64,000 nt of DNA from Chordicoccus furentiruminis (GCF_019355395.1 NZ_CP048829.1:3141001-3205000), one strand, 5' to 3'. Shown: positions 53,270 through 62,287, counted from the stretch's first letter. The notes: generated by a model not told the origin, from the letters alone. A program made the numbers and translations.

Positions 53270-54305
53270 CAGAGAAGCAGAGAAGCGGATGGTCCGGCGC
53301 TTTTTTGAGCCGGAGGAAGGCAGCCGGTCGGTGCTTCTGACGGTTACGGAAACGGACGGAGAGGAAACCGGTCCTTTTGTCGGACAGCATTGCCTCCTCG
53401 CGGAGGACGGACGGATCGAGACATCCATCCCGCTCGCGGAAGAGGAGAAGAACCGGATCCGTCAGCTGACGGGGCGGGGCCGCATCGGCCTCCGTCCCGG
53501 ACTGACGGCGTACTATGAGCAGAGATCTTCCGCCAAGACCGCGGTGGTCTGCGGAGCTGGCTTTGTGGCGTCAGCGCTGATCCGGATTTTGCGGATGACC
53601 GGGTACCGGATCGTCGTCCTCGAGGACAGGCCGTCTTTCGGGGAAGAGGCACGGAAGGCGGGCGCGGACCGGGTGCTGATCGGGCCTTTCGCGGAAAGCC
53701 TGCGCTCACTGCCTGACGACCCGGACGTGTCTTACATCGTGATGACGAGAGGCCATCGCTTCGACATGGACTGTCTCGATGTGATCCTCCGGCGGCCGTT
53801 CCGGTATGCGGGCATGATGAGCAGCCACATGAGGGCGGCCCATGCCCGGGAAGAGATGATCGCCCGGGGCGTTTCCCCGGAGGCGTATGACCGGCTGCAC
53901 TCGCCGATCGGGCTTCCGATCGGCGCGGCCACACCGGCGGAAATCGCGGTTTCTGTCGCGGCTGAACTGATCGCCCAGCCGAAGCGTCCCGGGGACGGCG
54001 ATGAACCGGCGGTTCTGGACGCGCTGAGAGCGGACGGGGAGAGGACGCTGGCGATGATTGTCCGAAGACGCGGACCTTCGCCGCGGTCGATCGGAACGAA
54101 GATGATCGTGTTCCGCGACGGAACCGCCTCGGGCACCATAGGGGGCGGCTGCTTCGAGGCCGAAGTGAAGCGGCGCGCGCTGCAGAGAATGCAGCTCGGA
54201 CTTACGGAGCCGGAAGTGATGACCGTGGATCTCCGCCCGGACGCGGAGGAAAACGCGGGAATGGCCTGCGGCGGCGTGATCGATGTTCTGCTGGAACGGC
54301 TTTAA
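53244..54305 (+). CDS. XdhC/CoxI-like protein with C-terminal CoxI motif
   Basis: 353 residues. XdhC-type proteins help insert sulfurated molybdenum cofactor into hydroxylases. Here the NAD-binding Rossmann part comes first (VVCGAGFVASALIRILRMTG, about residue 105; HRFDMDCLDVIL; GMMSSHMRA; SPIGLPIGAATPAEIAVSVA), and the CoxI motif (GPSPRSIGTKM with GTIGGGCFEAEV) lies at the C terminus near residue 280. In the usual proteins CoxI is N-terminal. Residues 1-90 may be a degenerate CoxI copy (SVLLTVTETDGEE) without the S-x-PR motif. The ATG at 53244 follows AAAGGG. No molybdenum hydroxylase gene is in the window. Confidence 0.8.
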   Translation: MSSSESRLDREAEKRMVRRFFEPEEGSRSVLLTVTETDGEETGPFVGQHCLLAEDGRIETSIPLAEEEKNRIRQLTGRGRIGLRPGLTAYYEQRSSAKTAVVCGAGFVASALIRILRMTGYRIVVLEDRPSFGEEARKAGADRVLIGPFAESLRSLPDDPDVSYIVMTRGHRFDMDCLDVILRRPFRYAGMMSSHMRAAHAREEMIARGVSPEAYDRLHSPIGLPIGAATPAEIAVSVAAELIAQPKRPGDGDEPAVLDALRADGERTLAMIVRRRGPSPRSIGTKMIVFRDGTASGTIGGGCFEAEVKRRALQRMQLGLTEPEVMTVDLRPDAEENAGMACGGVIDVLLERL

Positions 54306-54421
54306 CCGCCTGTCCGGAAAAAAAGAGCGACGGCCGCGGGCGGGTAAGGTCTGTGCGCGCCGGATAAGCCGGATCCGCCCCCGGGAGACGAATCCGGCTC
54401 CGGGCGTGCGGTGCGGAGCCG

Positions 54422-54952
54422 TCAGTGAGGCGCGTAGATCGCGATGGAGTGGAAGCCTTTAGGGGCATATTCCTTCACCGTTTCCTCAAGATAATCGCAG
54501 ACAGTCTTGTAGAATTCGATGATGACGTCTGCATGGTCCTCCACCGCCTTTTCTTTCGCGGCAGCCGGGGCGTTTGCGTAGAGCCGCTCATATTCGTCCT
54601 CTGTGACGAGCAGATCGATGGAGTAGTGGCGCTTGTACGCCTTAAGCCGGGGATCATGATAGTTTTTCTTCAGAAGCTTCGCGACATGACGGCACTCGTT
54701 TGTCATCGCGAGCACGCTGTCGAACGGCATCAGATTCAGCTCGTTCTTCCACTCGAATTTTCCCGGATAGTATTTTCGGATAAACGGATAGAAGAGTTCT
54801 TTGGTGCAGAGATTGTCGCAGGAGAGCTCAGCGTCGTCCAGCCAGTCGGCCCGTGCGTTCATGATCCGGTCGTCGACCGGAGCGAACCAGAAGCGGAGTC
54901 TCTGGTGATGTCCTCTGCGGACACGGATATGATACTGCTGATCGTTTGGCAT
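54422..54952 (-). CDS. Unknown 176-residue cytoplasmic protein
   Basis: I do not recognise a family. The protein is soluble, with no signal or membrane segment, and is rich in aromatic residues and charge (FWFAPVDDRIM; LFYPFIRKYYPGKFEWKNEL; ending GFHSIAIYAPH). An N-terminal part with His/Arg (HIRVRRGHHQRLRFWF) is followed by helices. An Asp-Asp-Ala-Glu-Leu-Ser segment and two Cys (SCDNLC) near residue 45 could bind metal but this is a guess. It is transcribed opposite to its neighbours. AAAGG lies about 11 bases before the ATG, a weak site. Minus-strand T7 after a GC-rich region (about 54320-54326) may end it. Confidence 0.65.
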   Translation of the reverse strand: MPNDQQYHIRVRRGHHQRLRFWFAPVDDRIMNARADWLDDAELSCDNLCTKELFYPFIRKYYPGKFEWKNELNLMPFDSVLAMTNECRHVAKLLKKNYHDPRLKAYKRHYSIDLLVTEDEYERLYANAPAAAKEKAVEDHADVIIEFYKTVCDYLEETVKEYAPKGFHSIAIYAPH

Positions 54953-54986
54953 ACCGATTCCAGCCTTTCATAATGAGATTAATGAG

Positions 54987-55020
54987 AACGGGCAGTCCGG
55001 ACGGCCCGTTTTTCTTTTTT
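54987..55020 (+). terminator. Plus-strand terminator upstream of the unknown minus-strand gene
   Basis: AACGGGC with GCCCGTT and an inner GTCC/GGAC pairing, followed by TTTTTCTTTTTT. It would stop plus-strand transcripts that run through from xdhC antisense to the 54422 gene. Confidence 0.7.
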
Positions 55021-55384
55021 ATCTTACCACAGGGGAGAGAAAAGGAAAACCGCGGGAGGACATGAAAAAAGACAGCCCCTGCGGACTGTCTTTTCAGGAA
55101 GGAGTCCCGCCCTCAGCGGGCAGGTATGAAAAAGAAAAAGGTTATTATGATGTCTCATCAGCTTTCAATAAAAGGATAGAGAACGGATGTGAAGAACTGA
55201 TTGTCGTTCTGTAAATGAAATCTGAACAATTTGGGGCGGAATATGAACGGAAGGCTGCGGGCGGTTTCTTGACGGAGCCGGAAAAGAGTATTAAGTTAGT
55301 ATAAGTTCCGGATTTGATTCGCACATCATTCGCGCCGATACGCCGGACTTCTTTTATCCGACGGTTCCGGCAGGGAGGTATATC
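55021..55384. other. Intergenic region before the aminotransferase gene
   Basis: 364 bases without a convincing gene. A hairpin at 55067-55094 (AAAAGACAG with CTGTCTTTT) has T-runs on both strands and looks like a bidirectional terminator. A small CCCGC/GCGGG hairpin follows at 55106-55120. A 16-codon ATG reading frame (55126) has no close ribosome site. TTGACG at 55269 is a possible -35 box, but no good -10 follows at 17 bases. No riboswitch pattern was recognised. Confidence 0.5.
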
Positions 55385-56611
55385 ATGCGCACTTTCAGCA
55401 AATCGACAAAACTTGACAATGTCCTCTACGATGTCCGCGGTCCGGTGGTGGAGGAAGCCGACCGGATGATCAGCGACGGCATCGAAGTTCTCAAGCTGAA
55501 TATCGGGAATCCGGCGCCCTTCGGCTTCAACGCGCCGGAAGAGGTGATCCGTGATATGGCCCGGAATCTCCGGGACAGCCAGGGGTATTCCAATTCGAAG
55601 GGAATCTGGTCCGCCCGGAAAGCGATCATGCAGTACGCCCAGCTCCGGGGCATCCCCAATGTGGAAATGGATGACATCTACACCGGAAACGGCGTATCCG
55701 AGCTGATCAATCTGGTGATGCAGGCCCTGCTTGACGACGGGGACGAAATCCTGATTCCCGCTCCCGATTATCCGCTGTGGACGGCATGCGCTACGCTCGC
55801 AGGGGGAAAGGTGGTGCACTACCTCTGCGATGAGCAGAGCGACTGGAATCCGGATCTTCAGGATATGGAGTCCAAGATCACGGACCGGACGAAGGCTCTT
55901 GTCATCATCAATCCCAACAATCCGACAGGCGCCGTCTACCCGAAGGAGATTCTTGAGCAGATCGTCGAGATCGCGCGGAGACATCAGCTGATCATCTTTT
56001 CGGATGAGATTTACGACCGGCTCCTGATGGACGGCTGTACGCATACCTCCATCGCCTCTCTGGCGCCGGATCTGTTCTGTGTCACTTTTTCCGGACTGTC
56101 GAAGTCCCATATGATCGCGGGCTTCCGAGTGGGCTGGATGATCCTGTCCGGCAACAAGGCGATCGCGAAGGACTACATCGAGGGCATCAAGATGCTTTCC
56201 TCCATGCGGCTCTGCTCGAATGTACCGGCGCAGTCCATCGTTCAGACCGCCCTCGGCGGCCACCAGAGCGTCCGGAGCTATGTCTCGCCGGAGGGACGGG
56301 TGACAAAACAGCGTGATTTCATTTACGACGCCATCAACGCGATTCCGGGACTCAGCGTGGTGAAGCCGAAGGCGGCCTTCTACTGCTTCCCGAAGATGGA
56401 TAAGGAGCGCTTCCATATCCATGACGACATGAAGTTCGCCTATGACCTTCTCCGTCAGGAGCATGTGCTGATCGTCCAGGGCACGGGCTTTAACTGGCCG
56501 GAGCCGGATCACTTCCGGATAGTCTATCTGCCGATGATGACGACGCTGAAAGAGGCCGCCGGCAAGATGGCCCGCTTTTTCGAGCATTACGTTCAGGAGG
56601 ATACGGAGTAA
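55385..56611 (+). CDS. PLP-dependent aminotransferase, AlaA-like
   Basis: Class I/II fold-type I aminotransferase, 408 residues, close in sequence and length to Escherichia coli AlaA (glutamate-pyruvate aminotransferase). Motifs: LNIGNPAPFGFNAPEEV at the N terminus, GNGVSELI, PDYPLW, INPNNPTGAVY, the PLP lysine in FSGLSKSHMIAGFRVGW (Lys240) and the carboxylate-binding Arg in DHFRIVYLP. It would make alanine from pyruvate and glutamate, fitting with the GDH encoded at 62.6 kb. GGGAGG precedes the ATG by 9 bases. A strong terminator follows. Confidence 0.9.
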   Translation: MRTFSKSTKLDNVLYDVRGPVVEEADRMISDGIEVLKLNIGNPAPFGFNAPEEVIRDMARNLRDSQGYSNSKGIWSARKAIMQYAQLRGIPNVEMDDIYTGNGVSELINLVMQALLDDGDEILIPAPDYPLWTACATLAGGKVVHYLCDEQSDWNPDLQDMESKITDRTKALVIINPNNPTGAVYPKEILEQIVEIARRHQLIIFSDEIYDRLLMDGCTHTSIASLAPDLFCVTFSGLSKSHMIAGFRVGWMILSGNKAIAKDYIEGIKMLSSMRLCSNVPAQSIVQTALGGHQSVRSYVSPEGRVTKQRDFIYDAINAIPGLSVVKPKAAFYCFPKMDKERFHIHDDMKFAYDLLRQEHVLIVQGTGFNWPEPDHFRIVYLPMMTTLKEAAGKMARFFEHYVQEDTE

Positions 56612-56642
56612 ACGGCCGGAGCAGCCAGATCCCGCAGTTCAC

Positions 56643-56677
56643 ACAGGGGAAGGAGGAGAAAGCCTTCCCCTGTTTTT
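56643..56677 (+). terminator. Terminator of the aminotransferase gene
   Basis: ACAGGGGAAGG with CCTTCCCCTGT (11 bp), loop of nine bases, then TTTTT. Confidence 0.9.
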
Positions 56678-56733
56678 GTTTTCGTGCAGGACTGCGTTTG
56701 ATGATTTTATGGAAAGACAGGCAGCGGTGTCCG

Positions 56734-56828
56734 GCGGAGGGTTCGAGAAACCTCCGCAAAAGGAAGCTTTTCGGACAGAGCGTTCACCCGCTCTCAGGGA
56801 AAGCCGGGTCTTTTACGAAAGAGCCCGG
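56734..56828. other. Cluster of three hairpins in the 500-base gap before the BMP operon
   Basis: GCGGAGG/CCTCCGC (56734-56757), AGAGCG/CGCTCT (about 56777-56794) and GCCGGG-CTTT-type stem with one bulge (about 56802-56828) lie in a row. They sit between the aminotransferase terminator and the BMP promoter, outside any gene I accept. On the minus strand the third hairpin is followed by TTT. They could be part of a small RNA or remnants; no known RNA family was recognised. Confidence 0.35.
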
Positions 56829-56937
56829 CCGACTGTCAGACGAGTTCGTTCTTCTGCGCAGATTGTCCAAAAAATCCGCGGTTTCAGCCGGCTCAGGAGG
56901 CGGGTTCGGGCACTTTGATCAAATTGTGTCTTATTTG

Positions 56938-56966
56938 TGGACAGATTTTTCTTGACAGGATATAAT
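56938..56966 (+). promoter_or_regulatory. Promoter of the BMP-family ABC operon
   Basis: TGGACA and TATAAT with a 17-base spacer, 142 bases before the first start codon. The boxes are identical to those before nifJ. Confidence 0.75.
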
Positions 56967-57108
56967 CAGTCTGTACACGCGTTAGAGCAGCAGAAAAACT
57001 TTCCGGACCGGATGAAACGATCCTTTTTCCCGGCGGAGGAACCGTTTTTCTGCCAGTTAAAGGCCGGAGCGGATTCGGCCCGGGTGACAGAACAAGGAGG
57101 AGCTGCAA

Positions 57109-58407
57109 ATGAAAAAAGCAATCGCAATGGCAACAGCAGTGATTCTCGGTGCGTCGATGGTATCCAGCGTTGCGGCTGCCGACAGCACGGCGTCGGCGGA
57201 GGCGGCAGCCAGTACAACCGCATCAGCGGAGCCTTTGACCAAGGCGGATGTCAGCGGACTGAAGGTCGGTTTCATCTTCCTTCACGACGAGAACTCCACC
57301 TACGATCTCAACTTCATCAACGCGGCCAAGCAGGCTGCGTCTGACCTCGGTCTTTCGGACGACCAGATCGTCCTGAAGACCAACGTACCGGAAGGGCAGG
57401 AATGCTACGATACGGCGGCGGATCTGGCGGACAGCGGCTGCAACATCGTCTTCGCGGACAGCTTCGGCCACGAGGACTTCATGATTCAGGCCGCCCAGGA
57501 GTATCCGGACGTTCAGTTCTGTCATTCCACCGGCACCAAGGCGCACACCGAAGGCCTCGACAACTATCACAATGCGTTCGCTTCCATCTATGAAGGCCGT
57601 TATCTGGCAGGCGTGGCCGCGGGCCTCAAGCTGAACCAAATGATCAAGGACGGCAAGATCACAGAGGATCAGGCGAAGATCGGCTATGTCGGCGCGTACA
57701 CCTACGCGGAAGTGATCTCCGGCTACACCTCCTTCTTCCTCGGCGCCCGTTCCGAGTGCCCGTCCGCGACGATGGAGGTCACCTTCACGGGTTCCTGGTA
57801 CGATGAGACGGCTGAGAAGGAAGCGGCGAACAAGCTGATCTCCGACGGCTGCGCTCTGATCAGCCAGCACGCGGATTCGATGGGTGCGCCGACTGCCTGC
57901 GAGACGGCGGGCGTCCCGGATGTCTCCTACAACGGCTCCACCATCGATGTCGGTCCGAACACCTACATCATCAGCTCCCGCATCGACTGGGCTCCGTACT
58001 ATGAGTATGCGATCTCCTGCGTTGCGGAAGGCAAGCCGATCGACACAGACTGGACCGGTACGCTGTCCACCAAGTCCGTGCAGCTCACCGAGCTCAACAC
58101 CAAGGTGGCCGCTGACGGCACGCAGCAAGTTCTTGACGATACGATGAAGAAGCTGGAGGACGGCTCTCTGCATGTCTTTGACACGTCCGCCTTCACCGTG
58201 ACGGTCTCTGACGACAAGAACAAGAACGCCAAGGTTGACAGCGACGGCCATCTGACCAGCTATATGGCGGATGTGGATACGGACGCCAACTACGAGGGCG
58301 ACACGGAAGCGGTTTCCGACGGATACTTCCATGAATCCGAATACCGCAGCGCGCCGTATTTCGACATTCAGATCGACGGGATTAAGCTGCTGGATACCAG
58401 CTTCTGA
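57109..58407 (+). CDS. BMP-family ABC solute-binding protein without lipobox
   Basis: Binding protein of the basic membrane protein (Med/BmpA) family, which mostly bind nucleosides. 432 residues. The domain begins LKVGFIFLHDENSTYDLNF and has the family pattern NIVFADSFGHEDFM, YEGRYLAGVAAGLKL and IGYVGAYTYAEV. The signal peptide ends in a type I site (SSVAAADS) and has no cysteine, so the usual lipoprotein anchor of Gram-positive binding proteins is missing. A Ser/Ala/Thr-rich linker follows the signal. GGAGG lies 9 bases before the ATG. The ATPase and two permeases follow, so it is the operon's receptor. Confidence 0.9.
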   Translation: MKKAIAMATAVILGASMVSSVAAADSTASAEAAASTTASAEPLTKADVSGLKVGFIFLHDENSTYDLNFINAAKQAASDLGLSDDQIVLKTNVPEGQECYDTAADLADSGCNIVFADSFGHEDFMIQAAQEYPDVQFCHSTGTKAHTEGLDNYHNAFASIYEGRYLAGVAAGLKLNQMIKDGKITEDQAKIGYVGAYTYAEVISGYTSFFLGARSECPSATMEVTFTGSWYDETAEKEAANKLISDGCALISQHADSMGAPTACETAGVPDVSYNGSTIDVGPNTYIISSRIDWAPYYEYAISCVAEGKPIDTDWTGTLSTKSVQLTELNTKVAADGTQQVLDDTMKKLEDGSLHVFDTSAFTVTVSDDKNKNAKVDSDGHLTSYMADVDTDANYEGDTEAVSDGYFHESEYRSAPYFDIQIDGIKLLDTSF

Positions 58408-58448
58408 CCGCTTGCGGCTGCATGTCCCTGAGAACGAAACGAAGCTTG

Positions 58449-58482
58449 GAAACGTCCTGGCGTTCTTGCGTCAGGACGTTTC
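58449..58482 (+). terminator. Internal hairpin between binding protein and ATPase genes
   Basis: GAAACGTCCTG with CAGGACGTTTC, 11 bp, loop of 12 bases. It lacks a strong T-run, so it likely protects or partly ends the binding-protein transcript, giving more receptor than transporter. Confidence 0.6.
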
Positions 58483-58584
58483 GTTTCAGAGACCGACGGA
58501 TTCTGCCGGAGATGTGAGCAGGCCCGGGAACGGGGCGCTGACCTGTCTGGCAGAGCAGACGAGAACTGACGGGAGGTGAATGAT

Positions 58585-60120
58585 TTGAGCGACACAGCGG
58601 CAGTCCAGATGAGGAACATCACAAAAACCTTCGGTAAGGTTGTTGCGAACGATCATGTGTCCATCGATATCAACCGGGGAGAGATTCTGGCCCTTCTCGG
58701 AGAGAACGGAAGCGGAAAGACGACGCTGATGAACATGCTGGCCGGCATCTACTATCCGGATGCCGGGGAAATCTATGTCAACGGAAAGCCGGCTACCATC
58801 CGTTCGCCGAAGGACGCCTACGACCTCGGCATCGGCATGATTCACCAGCATTACAAGCTGGTGGACGTACTGACGGCGACGGAGAACATCATTCTGGGCC
58901 TGAAGGAGCCGGGAAGGCTTGACCTGAAGGCGGCTGCCGAACGAATCCGGGCTATCTGCGGCGAGTACGGCTTTGAGCTGGATCCGGACCAGAAGATCTA
59001 CGACATGTCCGTCTCCCAGAAGCAGACGGTCGAGATCATCAAGGTTCTCTACCGGAAGGCGGACATTCTGATTCTTGACGAACCGACAGCCGTGCTGACG
59101 CCGCAGGAGACAGAGAAACTCTTCGACGTGCTCCGCAATATGCGCAAAAGCGGCAAGGCGGTCATCATCATCACTCATAAGCTGAACGAGGTGAAGGAAA
59201 TCTCGGACCGGGTCGACGTACTCCGGCGCGGGAAGTTTATCGGCGATCTGGTGACGAAGGACACGACGACGCAGGAGATGACCAACATGATGGTCGGTCA
59301 TCAGGTGGAGCTGCACATTCACCGTGCGGAGCCGGTCAACCCGAAGACACGCCTTGAGGTGAAGGGACTGACCGTGCGCAGTGTGGACGGCGTACTGAAG
59401 CTGGATGACGTGACATTCAGCGCGCGGAGCGGAGAGATCCTCGGTATCGCCGGTATCTCGGGCTGCGGGCAGAAGGAGCTGCTCGAATCCGTCGCGGGTC
59501 TTCAGCCGACGGAACAGGGCAGCATCGTCTACGTGAACGACGACGGAAAACGGGAGGAACTGGTCGGGAAGGATCCGCTCGATATCGCGAGGATGGGCGT
59601 TACGCTGTCCTTCGTCCCTGAAGACCGGCTTGGTATGGGATTGGTCGGGAATATGGACCTTTCGGACAATATGATGCTCAGAAGCTTCCGCAGCGGGCGT
59701 TCGGCCTTCACCGACCGGAAGCGTCCTCATCAGCTGGCCGAGCACATTGTGGACGAACTGGAGGTGGTGACGCCCTCCGTCTCCACTCCGGTCCGGCGTC
59801 TTTCGGGCGGGAACGTCCAGAAGGTGCTGGTGGGACGGGAGATTTCGTCGGCGCCGAAGGTGCTGCTCACGGCCTATGCGGTCCGCGGACTCGACATCAA
59901 TTCTTCCTATACAATTTATGATCTGATCAATAAGCAGAAGGAAGCCGGTGTAGCCGTTCTCTATGTAGGCGAGGATCTGGACGTGCTGCTGGAGCTCTGC
60001 GACCGGATTCTGGTACTGTGCGAGGGAAAGGTCAGCGGCGTCCTCGACGCGCGGAAGACGAATAAAAACGAAGTCGGACTTCTTATGACCAGCATGCCGG
60101 ACAAGCCGGTGAGGCAGTGA
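58585..60120 (+). CDS. Nucleoside-type ABC importer ATPase (double cassette)
   Basis: Fused two-cassette ATPase, 511 residues, of the RbsA/NupO-like group serving BMP-family importers. Cassette 1 has GENGSGKTT, the Q-loop GMIHQHYKL and LILDEPTAVLTPQE. Cassette 2 has the degenerate Walker A GISGCGQKE, the signature LSGGNVQKVLVGRE and a Walker B ending with AVRGLD in place of the usual PTRGLD. I prefer the TTG at 58585, which lies 8 bases after GGGAGG; the GTG at 58576 lies inside that ribosome site. The permease gene follows 14 bases after the stop. Confidence 0.9.
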   Translation: MSDTAAVQMRNITKTFGKVVANDHVSIDINRGEILALLGENGSGKTTLMNMLAGIYYPDAGEIYVNGKPATIRSPKDAYDLGIGMIHQHYKLVDVLTATENIILGLKEPGRLDLKAAAERIRAICGEYGFELDPDQKIYDMSVSQKQTVEIIKVLYRKADILILDEPTAVLTPQETEKLFDVLRNMRKSGKAVIIITHKLNEVKEISDRVDVLRRGKFIGDLVTKDTTTQEMTNMMVGHQVELHIHRAEPVNPKTRLEVKGLTVRSVDGVLKLDDVTFSARSGEILGIAGISGCGQKELLESVAGLQPTEQGSIVYVNDDGKREELVGKDPLDIARMGVTLSFVPEDRLGMGLVGNMDLSDNMMLRSFRSGRSAFTDRKRPHQLAEHIVDELEVVTPSVSTPVRRLSGGNVQKVLVGREISSAPKVLLTAYAVRGLDINSSYTIYDLINKQKEAGVAVLYVGEDLDVLLELCDRILVLCEGKVSGVLDARKTNKNEVGLLMTSMPDKPVRQ

Positions 60121-60134
60121 GGAGGGCGGAAACG

Positions 60135-61220
60135 ATGACGACGGGAAAAAGTTCGGGTAAATTTCATATCGTAAAGAGAGACGCGCTCCCCTGGTACCGC
60201 GCATGGGGCATCCGCGGACTCGCCCTTGTTCTTTCGCTTGTGGTCTGCGCCATTGTGACGATGGCGCTGACGGGAGACAATCCGGGCGAGGTCTTCAAGA
60301 CCATGCTGTACGGCAATTTCGGCACGCAGAGAAAATTCTGGATCATGCTGCAGGAGCTGGCGATTCTTCTCTGTATTTCTCTTGCGCTGACGCCGGCCTT
60401 CAAGATGCGCTTCTGGAATATCGGAGGCGAGGGGCAGGTCCTGATCGGCTGCCTCGCGGCGGCTGCCTGCATGCTGAAGATCGGCGACCGGGTGCCGAAC
60501 GCGGTGCTGGTCGTCATCATGGTCGCCGCCTCACTGGCGGCGGGCGCGGTCTGGGCGATGATCCCCGCGATCTGCAAGGCGAAGTGGAATACCAACGAGA
60601 CGCTGTTCACACTGATGATGAACTATGTGGCAACCCAGATCGTCGCATATTTTACGATCCTCTGGGAAGTTCCGAAGGGGTCCGGCAAGATCGGCATCAT
60701 CAACGCGAAGACGCATGCCGGCTGGTTCCCCGCGATCGGCAGCTACAAGTATATGCTGAATGTGCTGATCGTGGCGGCGGTCACGGTATGCATGTACATC
60801 TATCTGCGCTACAGCAAGCAGGGCTATGAGATCGCGGTCGTCGGAGAGAGCGAGAAGACGGCGCGCTACGTCGGCATCAAGGTCAACCGGGTGATCGTCC
60901 GGACGCTCTGCATCTCCGGCGCGATCTGCGGCCTGTGCGGACTGCTGCTCGTCGCCGGCACGGATCATACGCTGACGACCACGATCGCCGGAGGAGAAGG
61001 ATTCACCGGTGTTATGGTCGCGTGGATGGCCAAGTTCAATCCGATCGGCATGATTTTCACCAGTTTTCTGATCGTCTTTATGGGGAGAGGAGCCAGTGAA
61101 ATCGCGACGGCGTTCAGCCTGAATCAGTCCTTCAGTGAGATTCTCACAGGCATCATCATTTTCTTCCTGATCGGAAGCGAATTTTTCGTGACGTACCGGC
61201 TCAGCAGAAAGAAAGCGTAA
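60135..61220 (+). CDS. Nucleoside-type ABC importer permease 1
   Basis: Membrane subunit of the BMP-family importer (branched-chain permease fold), 361 residues, about nine helices. Family motifs: MRFWNIGGEGQVLIG, the NETLFTLMMNYVA helix and GEGFTGVMVAWMAKFNPIGM. The ATG at 60135 follows GGAGGG; the GTG at 60117 overlapping the previous stop is less likely. The second permease gene follows 13 bases downstream. Confidence 0.92.
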   Translation: MTTGKSSGKFHIVKRDALPWYRAWGIRGLALVLSLVVCAIVTMALTGDNPGEVFKTMLYGNFGTQRKFWIMLQELAILLCISLALTPAFKMRFWNIGGEGQVLIGCLAAAACMLKIGDRVPNAVLVVIMVAASLAAGAVWAMIPAICKAKWNTNETLFTLMMNYVATQIVAYFTILWEVPKGSGKIGIINAKTHAGWFPAIGSYKYMLNVLIVAAVTVCMYIYLRYSKQGYEIAVVGESEKTARYVGIKVNRVIVRTLCISGAICGLCGLLLVAGTDHTLTTTIAGGEGFTGVMVAWMAKFNPIGMIFTSFLIVFMGRGASEIATAFSLNQSFSEILTGIIIFFLIGSEFFVTYRLSRKKA

Positions 61221-61233
61221 GGAGGGAAGCGTT

Positions 61234-62229
61234 ATGTTTGATCTTGTCACATTCATTCCCCGTGCCGTCATGCAGGGCATTCCGCTTCTCTGCGGCTGCA
61301 CAGGCGAAACTCTGACGGAAAAATCCGGCAACCTGAACCTCGGGATTCCGGGTATTATGTACGTGGGCGCGATCAGCGGCGTCATCGGTTCTTTCTTCTA
61401 CGAGCGGTCCTTTGAGGATCCGTCCATGATCAATCCGGTGCTTGGGGTGCTGATCCCGCTTCTCTGCTGCGTTGCCGGGTCATTCCTCATGGGACTTCTT
61501 TACTGCTTCCTGACGGTCACGCTGCGCGCGGATCAGAACGTAACAGGTCTTGCGCTCACGACATTCGGAACCGGCTTCGGCAACTTCTTCGGCGGGTCGC
61601 TGATCAAGCTGACAGGCTCATCGGTGCCGTCGATCGCGCTTTCGGCCACCAGCAAGCTGTTCGCGAAGAAACTGCCGTTCGCCGCTCACACAGGATGGTT
61701 CGGAAAGGTGTTTCTTTCCTACGGATTCCTCGCCTATATTTCGATCGTGGTGGCTTTTGTCGTCGCGCACATCATCAGGGGAACCCGGACCGGTCTTGAG
61801 CTCCGGGCTGTTGGAGAGAATCCGTCCACGGCGGATACGGCCGGCATCAACGTCATCCGCTACAAGTACGTCGCCACCTGTGTCGGCAGCGTGATCGCCG
61901 GACTCGGCGGCCTCTATTACATCATGGACTACGCGAACGGCGTCTGGTCCAACGACGGATTCGGCGACAGAGGCTGGCTCGCCATCGCGCTCGTGATCTT
62001 CACGGTCTGGCGCCCGAACGTGGCGGTCTTCGCGTCCATGCTCTTCGGAAGTCTCTACATCCTCTATCTGTTCATTCCCACGGGGACGAATCTTGCGGTG
62101 AAGGAGCTCTATAAGATGCTTCCGTATGTGGTCACGATCTTCGTTCTTATTCTGATCAGTCTCCGGAACCGGAAGGAGAACCAGCCGCCGGCATCGCTCG
62201 GAAGGCCGTATTTCCGGGAGGAAAGGTGA
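61234..62229 (+). CDS. Nucleoside-type ABC importer permease 2
   Basis: Second permease of the same importer, 331 residues, about eight helices. It shows the matching motifs GETLTEKSGNLNLGIPGIMY, DQNVTGLALTTFGTG, LRAVGENPSTADTAGINV and WLAIALVIFTVWRPNVAV. AAGGAGGG precedes the ATG by 8 bases. It ends the operon; a long terminator follows. Confidence 0.92.
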   Translation: MFDLVTFIPRAVMQGIPLLCGCTGETLTEKSGNLNLGIPGIMYVGAISGVIGSFFYERSFEDPSMINPVLGVLIPLLCCVAGSFLMGLLYCFLTVTLRADQNVTGLALTTFGTGFGNFFGGSLIKLTGSSVPSIALSATSKLFAKKLPFAAHTGWFGKVFLSYGFLAYISIVVAFVVAHIIRGTRTGLELRAVGENPSTADTAGINVIRYKYVATCVGSVIAGLGGLYYIMDYANGVWSNDGFGDRGWLAIALVIFTVWRPNVAVFASMLFGSLYILYLFIPTGTNLAVKELYKMLPYVVTIFVLILISLRNRKENQPPASLGRPYFREER

Positions 62230-62287
62230 CCGGACCGCGGCTTGCGGATACAGCTTTTAAACAGGATCGTCTGCCGGACGGAACCGC

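Noticed and set aside
55126-55176. Sixteen-codon ATG frame as a leader peptide of the aminotransferase gene
   Set aside because: No ribosome site at a proper distance, and no run of regulatory codons or following attenuator.
56967-57108. Possible purine riboswitch before the BMP-family operon
   Set aside because: The leader lacks the conserved purine-riboswitch core and no three-way junction could be drawn.
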